A stretch of 8,537 nucleotides of DNA, from NCBI GenBank assembly GCA_934553185.1, contig CAKTFF010000072.1:1-8537 (forward strand), read 5' to 3'. The notes under the pieces were generated by a model. The model ran no database searches and had not been told where the DNA came from. It saw only the letters and a program-made list of their open reading frames with translations. Source of the DNA: an uncultured Devosia sp. Lineage in GTDB: Bacteria > Pseudomonadota > Alphaproteobacteria > Rhizobiales > Devosiaceae. A program made the translations under genes and the position numbers. Of the stretch, positions 5,749 through 8,537 are shown piece after piece; position 1 is the stretch's first letter, and every line of letters starts with the position of its first letter.

Positions 5749-7155
5749 ATGACCCACTTGCACCAAGACCGTTTGTTTCCTTCATCCGAGCCCGCTCGCG
5801 CCATCGCGCGCGAGCTTTATCCCGAAGTTCGGGACCTGCCACTGATCTGCCCTCATGGTCACACAGACCCGGCTTGGTTTGCCGAAAATGGCCGATTTTC
5901 TAGTCCGGCTGCCCTGTTCCTCACGCCAGATCACTATGTCCTGCGCATGCTGCGCAGCCGTGGTTTGAGCTATGACGACCTTGGCGTGCCGCGCAAGGAT
6001 GGAGAAGCCGTCGCCGAGGGCAGGGCCGCCTGGAAACTCTTTGCTGCCAACTATCACCTCTTCGCCGGCACCCCTTCCAAGACCTGGATCGACCATTCCC
6101 TCCAATGGGCTTTCGGCATCACCGATGAACTGACGCCGGAAACGGCCGACCAGATCTACGATACAATCGACCTTGCTCTCGCCACGCCAGAGCTACTGCC
6201 CCTGGCGCTGCTTGATCGGGCAAGGGTCGAAGTCATCGCCACGACCGAATTTGCCCTCGACCAACTGCCCCACCATCAGCGCATGGAAGTGAACGGCTTG
6301 ATCGGCCGGGTCCGCACCACCTACCGGCCCGACGACGTCACCAATCCCGAACGGGCCGGCTTTGTGGATCGCCTCCATCAGTTCGGCGCCTTGTGCGGCG
6401 AGAACATCGCCCTCTGGTCCGGCCTCATCAATGCCCACCGCAACAGACGCGAGTATTTCCGCAGGTTCGGAGCGGTCGCGACCGATCACGGTGTGCCCAC
6501 CGCCCAGACCGCTGACCTGGCGCCAGTGGAAAAGCAGGCTTTGCTCGATATCATTCTGTCAGGTCAATATGGGCCCGAAGATGCCGATCTGTTCCGCGCT
6601 CAGATGATGACCGAAATGGCGCTGCTTGCGGTGGAAGACGGCATGGTCATGCAGCTTCATGCTGGCGCCCGTCGCAACACCGATCCGCAATTGCTGGCCG
6701 AGCGCGGCACCGATCTGGGCGCAGACATCCCCAGCCGGGTCAACTATGTCGATGGCTTGCAACCGCTTCTGGCGCGTTGCGGCAACGAAAAGAACCTGCG
6801 TCTCATCGCCTTCACCCTGGACGAAACCAACTATGCCCGCGAACTTGCGCCAATGGCCGGCTTCTGGCCTTCGCTGATGATCGGCCCGCCCTGGTGGTTC
6901 CACGACTCCCCCCAGGGCATCAGGCGTTACCTCGATCAGGTCGTTGAGTCCGCAGGGTTCTTCAATCTCGCCGGCTTCAACGACGACACGCGCGCGCTTC
7001 TCTCCATCCCCGCTCGTCACGACGTCTGGCGTCGCGAAGTCTGCGGCTTTCTCGCACGCTGGGTCGCCGAAAACCGCATTGGCAAGTCAACCGCCCGCGA
7101 CATCGCCCGGCATCTCTCCTACCAGGCAGCTAAGGACGCCTACCGCATCCCTTGA
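5749..7155 (+). CDS. uxaC: glucuronate isomerase (uronate isomerase)
   Basis: A 468-residue protein of the usual length for UxaC (EC 5.3.1.12), which interconverts D-glucuronate and D-fructuronate, and D-galacturonate and D-tagaturonate, in the cytoplasm as the first step of hexuronate breakdown. Family hallmarks are visible: N-terminal 'RLFPSSEPARAIARELY', the metal-binding H36-G-H38 in 'CPHGHTDPAWFAEN', 'HYVLRMLRSRG', 'WIDHSLQWAFGI', 'VMQLHAGARRNT' in the barrel core, and the C-terminal 'IGPPWWFHDSPQG' and 'GFNDDTRA'. The start at 5749 fits the family N-terminus. No good Shine-Dalgarno precedes it, and an ATG at 5733 is out of frame. The usual partners (uxaA, uxaB, uxuA, transporter, GntR regulator) are not within this window. 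Confidence 0.95.
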   Translation: MTHLHQDRLFPSSEPARAIARELYPEVRDLPLICPHGHTDPAWFAENGRFSSPAALFLTPDHYVLRMLRSRGLSYDDLGVPRKDGEAVAEGRAAWKLFAANYHLFAGTPSKTWIDHSLQWAFGITDELTPETADQIYDTIDLALATPELLPLALLDRARVEVIATTEFALDQLPHHQRMEVNGLIGRVRTTYRPDDVTNPERAGFVDRLHQFGALCGENIALWSGLINAHRNRREYFRRFGAVATDHGVPTAQTADLAPVEKQALLDIILSGQYGPEDADLFRAQMMTEMALLAVEDGMVMQLHAGARRNTDPQLLAERGTDLGADIPSRVNYVDGLQPLLARCGNEKNLRLIAFTLDETNYARELAPMAGFWPSLMIGPPWWFHDSPQGIRRYLDQVVESAGFFNLAGFNDDTRALLSIPARHDVWRREVCGFLARWVAENRIGKSTARDIARHLSYQAAKDAYRIP

Positions 7156-7172
7156 CGCTGCTCGCGCAGTCG

Positions 7173-7197
7173 ACCTCTCCCCCTTGTGGGGAGGGGT
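7173..7197. repeat. GC-rich palindromic intergenic repeat
   Basis: ACCTCTCCCC (7173-7182) pairs with GGGGAGGGGT (7188-7197) through ten base pairs, one of them G-T, around a CTTGT loop. This 'CTCTCCCC-CTTG-GGGGAGGGG' form is a familiar dispersed REP-like element in Rhizobiales genomes. It lies 18 bases after uxaC and can act as a transcript 3' barrier. A second short stem, TTCCGG (7248-7253) / CCGGAA (7261-7266), follows. Confidence 0.65.
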
Positions 7198-7296
7198 GCT
7201 TAAGCGCGCGCCAAGATGCGGAGGAAAGCCTTCACCCTCATCAAGTTTTCCGGACCTTCGCCGGAAGTCGGTCGAAACCGTCTTCGCCTTCTGCTC

Positions 7297-7302
7297 TAAT
7301 AT
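7297..7302 (+). promoter_or_regulatory. possible -10 element of a leaderless transcript
   Basis: TAATAT at 7297-7302 ends 6 bases before the ATG at 7309, the distance expected if transcription starts on the A of ATG. No Shine-Dalgarno precedes this gene. No good -35 is seen and only 4 of 6 bases match TATAAT, so this is tentative. Confidence 0.3.
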
Positions 7303-7308
7303 GGCGAA

Positions 7309-8157
7309 ATGAATCAGTCGCCCGTCCAGACGGCGCTCAATCGCGCCATGATCCGCTGGTCCCTGACCAAGTCAACGCCGGTGGCGGAAACAGCAACCAG
7401 CGCAATTTTTCGCGTCGAGCAGAATGGGCGCAACTTCGCTGCCCTCAAGATACTCAAGTCCCAGGCCGGGGAGGGGGAGCAGCGCGGCGCCCAGTTAATG
7501 AACTGGTTCAGCGGGGAGGGCGCCGCCACTGTTTTCGATATCCATGGCGATACCATCTTCATGGAGTGGCTCGATGGCCGGCCGCTGGGCGACGCGGTCC
7601 GCTCGGGGCATGACGATCAGGGCACCATCGCCATCTGCACAGTGGTGAGCAATCTTCACCGCCAGCGCTCCGAACCGCCTCCGGAACTGCCGGGCCTGCG
7701 CGATCGGTTCGCCACCTTGTTTGCCACCGATGTGCGCCTCTGGCCGCACACGGCGCGCGATCTATACGCCCGCGCCAGCGGCATCGCCCTCAAGCTGATG
7801 GATCGGCCCAGCCGCCAGGTGCCGCTTCACGGCGATCTGCATCACGACAACATCCTGTCCTCGGACCGGGGCTGGCTCGCCATCGATCCTCAGGGTCTGA
7901 TCGGCGATCCCCTCTACGAGGTTGCCGGCGTGTTCCGCCATCCCCACGGTGCCACATCTTTGGTGGCTAATCCGCGCCGCATTGCCAGCTTGGCCGAGGC
8001 GTTCGAAACGCGGCTCGGATTTGCCCGCAAGCGTGTTCTGGGCTATGCCGCAGCGCATTCTGCCCTGTGCGCCTCAAGGGCGCTGGCGGCGGGACATCCC
8101 ATCACGGTCGATCTTGCCGTTTTGCCTCTGCTGCTCAGCGCCTATGACCAGGCCTAA
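7309..8157 (+). CDS. APH(6)/streptomycin 6-kinase-type phosphotransferase
   Basis: A 282-residue kinase of the aminoglycoside/hydroxyurea phosphotransferase family. A small N-lobe contains the probable ATP lysine K47 ('AALKIL') and hinge-like 'IFMEWLDGRPLGD'. The C-lobe carries the catalytic loop 'LHGDLHHDNIL' (D176 base, N181 metal) and the metal loop 'LAIDPQGLIGDPLYE' (D193). The 'IDP.GL.GDP.YE' wording is characteristic of the APH(6)/hydroxyurea subgroup. Known members phosphorylate streptomycin or hydroxyurea using ATP, but many chromosomal members have unknown natural substrates, so resistance is not claimed. No Shine-Dalgarno is visible before the ATG. Internal ATGs such as residue M14 are possible but would remove conserved-looking sequence. 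A CAP-domain gene follows after 13 bases and is probably co-transcribed. Confidence 0.88.
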   Translation: MNQSPVQTALNRAMIRWSLTKSTPVAETATSAIFRVEQNGRNFAALKILKSQAGEGEQRGAQLMNWFSGEGAATVFDIHGDTIFMEWLDGRPLGDAVRSGHDDQGTIAICTVVSNLHRQRSEPPPELPGLRDRFATLFATDVRLWPHTARDLYARASGIALKLMDRPSRQVPLHGDLHHDNILSSDRGWLAIDPQGLIGDPLYEVAGVFRHPHGATSLVANPRRIASLAEAFETRLGFARKRVLGYAAAHSALCASRALAAGHPITVDLAVLPLLLSAYDQA

Positions 8158-8170
8158 CCCGGTACCTGCC

Positions 8171-8537
8171 ATGTTTGAAACCTCCCGTCGCGGTTTTCTC
8201 CTTCTTGCCGCTGCTGCTACGCTCGCCGGCTGTTCGGCGACGGTGCCGGTTCTGCCGCAAAGCACCAGCACGCCTGAAACTCTCAGCGACGGCGAAATCC
8301 TGAACGCGATCAACACCGTACGTGCCGCCAATGGCGCGCCGGCATGGTCCTACAATCCTCGTCTCGAGGAAGCCGCCCGCTCGCAGGCGCGGCTCATGGC
8401 GCAAAAGGACACGATGAGCCACGACCTGGGCGTGACCCTGCGCGAACGCGTCCGCGCCGCCGGCTATCTGGGCGCGGTGGGCGAGAATGTCGCCAAGGGC
8501 TACACCACGCTCGGCGCAGCGATCGAGGCCTGGATGC
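8171..8537 (+). CDS. CAP/SCP-domain lipoprotein, 5' part (partial)
   Basis: The frame is open to the window end, giving 122 residues of a longer protein. The N-terminus 'MFETSRRGFLLL' contains a twin-arginine motif (SRRGFL), then a hydrophobic run and the lipobox L-A-G-C21, predicting a Tat-exported lipoprotein. After a Ser/Thr/Pro linker, a CAP (SCP/PR-1) domain starts at about 38: 'EILNAINTVRAANGAP', H84 in 'MSHDLG', 'RVRAAGY' and 'VGENVAKG' with E105. H84 and E105 are the standard cavity residues. CAP proteins are secreted or periplasmic and mostly of unknown role in bacteria. The start chosen is ATG 8171; ATG 8144 is in frame and would overlap the kinase gene, but adds a Pro-rich extension and has no better ribosome site. 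Confidence 0.88.
   Translation, partial: MFETSRRGFLLLAAAATLAGCSATVPVLPQSTSTPETLSDGEILNAINTVRAANGAPAWSYNPRLEEAARSQARLMAQKDTMSHDLGVTLRERVRAAGYLGAVGENVAKGYTTLGAAIEAWM

Noticed and set aside
6559..7020. 153-codon minus-strand frame inside uxaC
   Set aside because: It is antisense to strongly conserved uxaC sequence and has no independent ribosome site or domain.
1..8537. CRISPR array, tRNA, rRNA, transposase or prophage genes
   Set aside because: No direct-repeat arrays, cloverleaf sequences, or transposase or phage domains were seen in any frame.

Overview
The window looks like an alphaproteobacterial chromosome, most probably Hyphomicrobiales/Rhizobiales and perhaps the Devosia group. The reasons are high-GC coding sequence, an OmpR-type two-component operon led by a PepSY protein, a GAF-GGDEF-EAL protein, many very small single-pass proteins, and a GC-rich palindromic intergenic repeat typical of these genomes. 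The genus is inferred from general resemblance only.

Left part (1-2255, + strand): a tightly packed operon made of the 3' end of a PepSY-domain gene, an OmpR-family response regulator, and its membrane sensor histidine kinase. The kinase has a TTG start overlapping the regulator stop. Middle (2252-5533): one large + strand gene for a cyclic-di-GMP enzyme with both GGDEF and EAL motifs intact (2881-4767), flanked by four small - strand genes of 47-68 codons (2252-2395, 2455-2661, 4891-5061, 5366-5533). Each has its own Shine-Dalgarno sequence. Three carry one hydrophobic segment; the fourth is a soluble-looking basic protein. A strong bidirectional terminator (4793-4826) closes the cyclic-di-GMP gene against the 56-residue gene. 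Right part (5749-8537, + strand): uxaC (glucuronate isomerase), a palindromic repeat, an APH(6)-type small-molecule kinase, and the 5' part of a CAP/SCP-domain lipoprotein with a twin-arginine signal.

How the genes fit together: the two-component system and the cyclic-di-GMP enzyme are both signalling devices and the small - strand membrane proteins lie between and around them, but nothing in the sequence proves a functional link. UxaC would feed hexuronates to fructuronate/tagaturonate; its usual partners are not in the window.

I do not see a clear undescribed defence, mobile or biosynthetic system. The least explained material is the set of small - strand genes with their intergenic palindromes, and a crossing pair of inverted repeats (4841-4879) just past the 56-residue gene.
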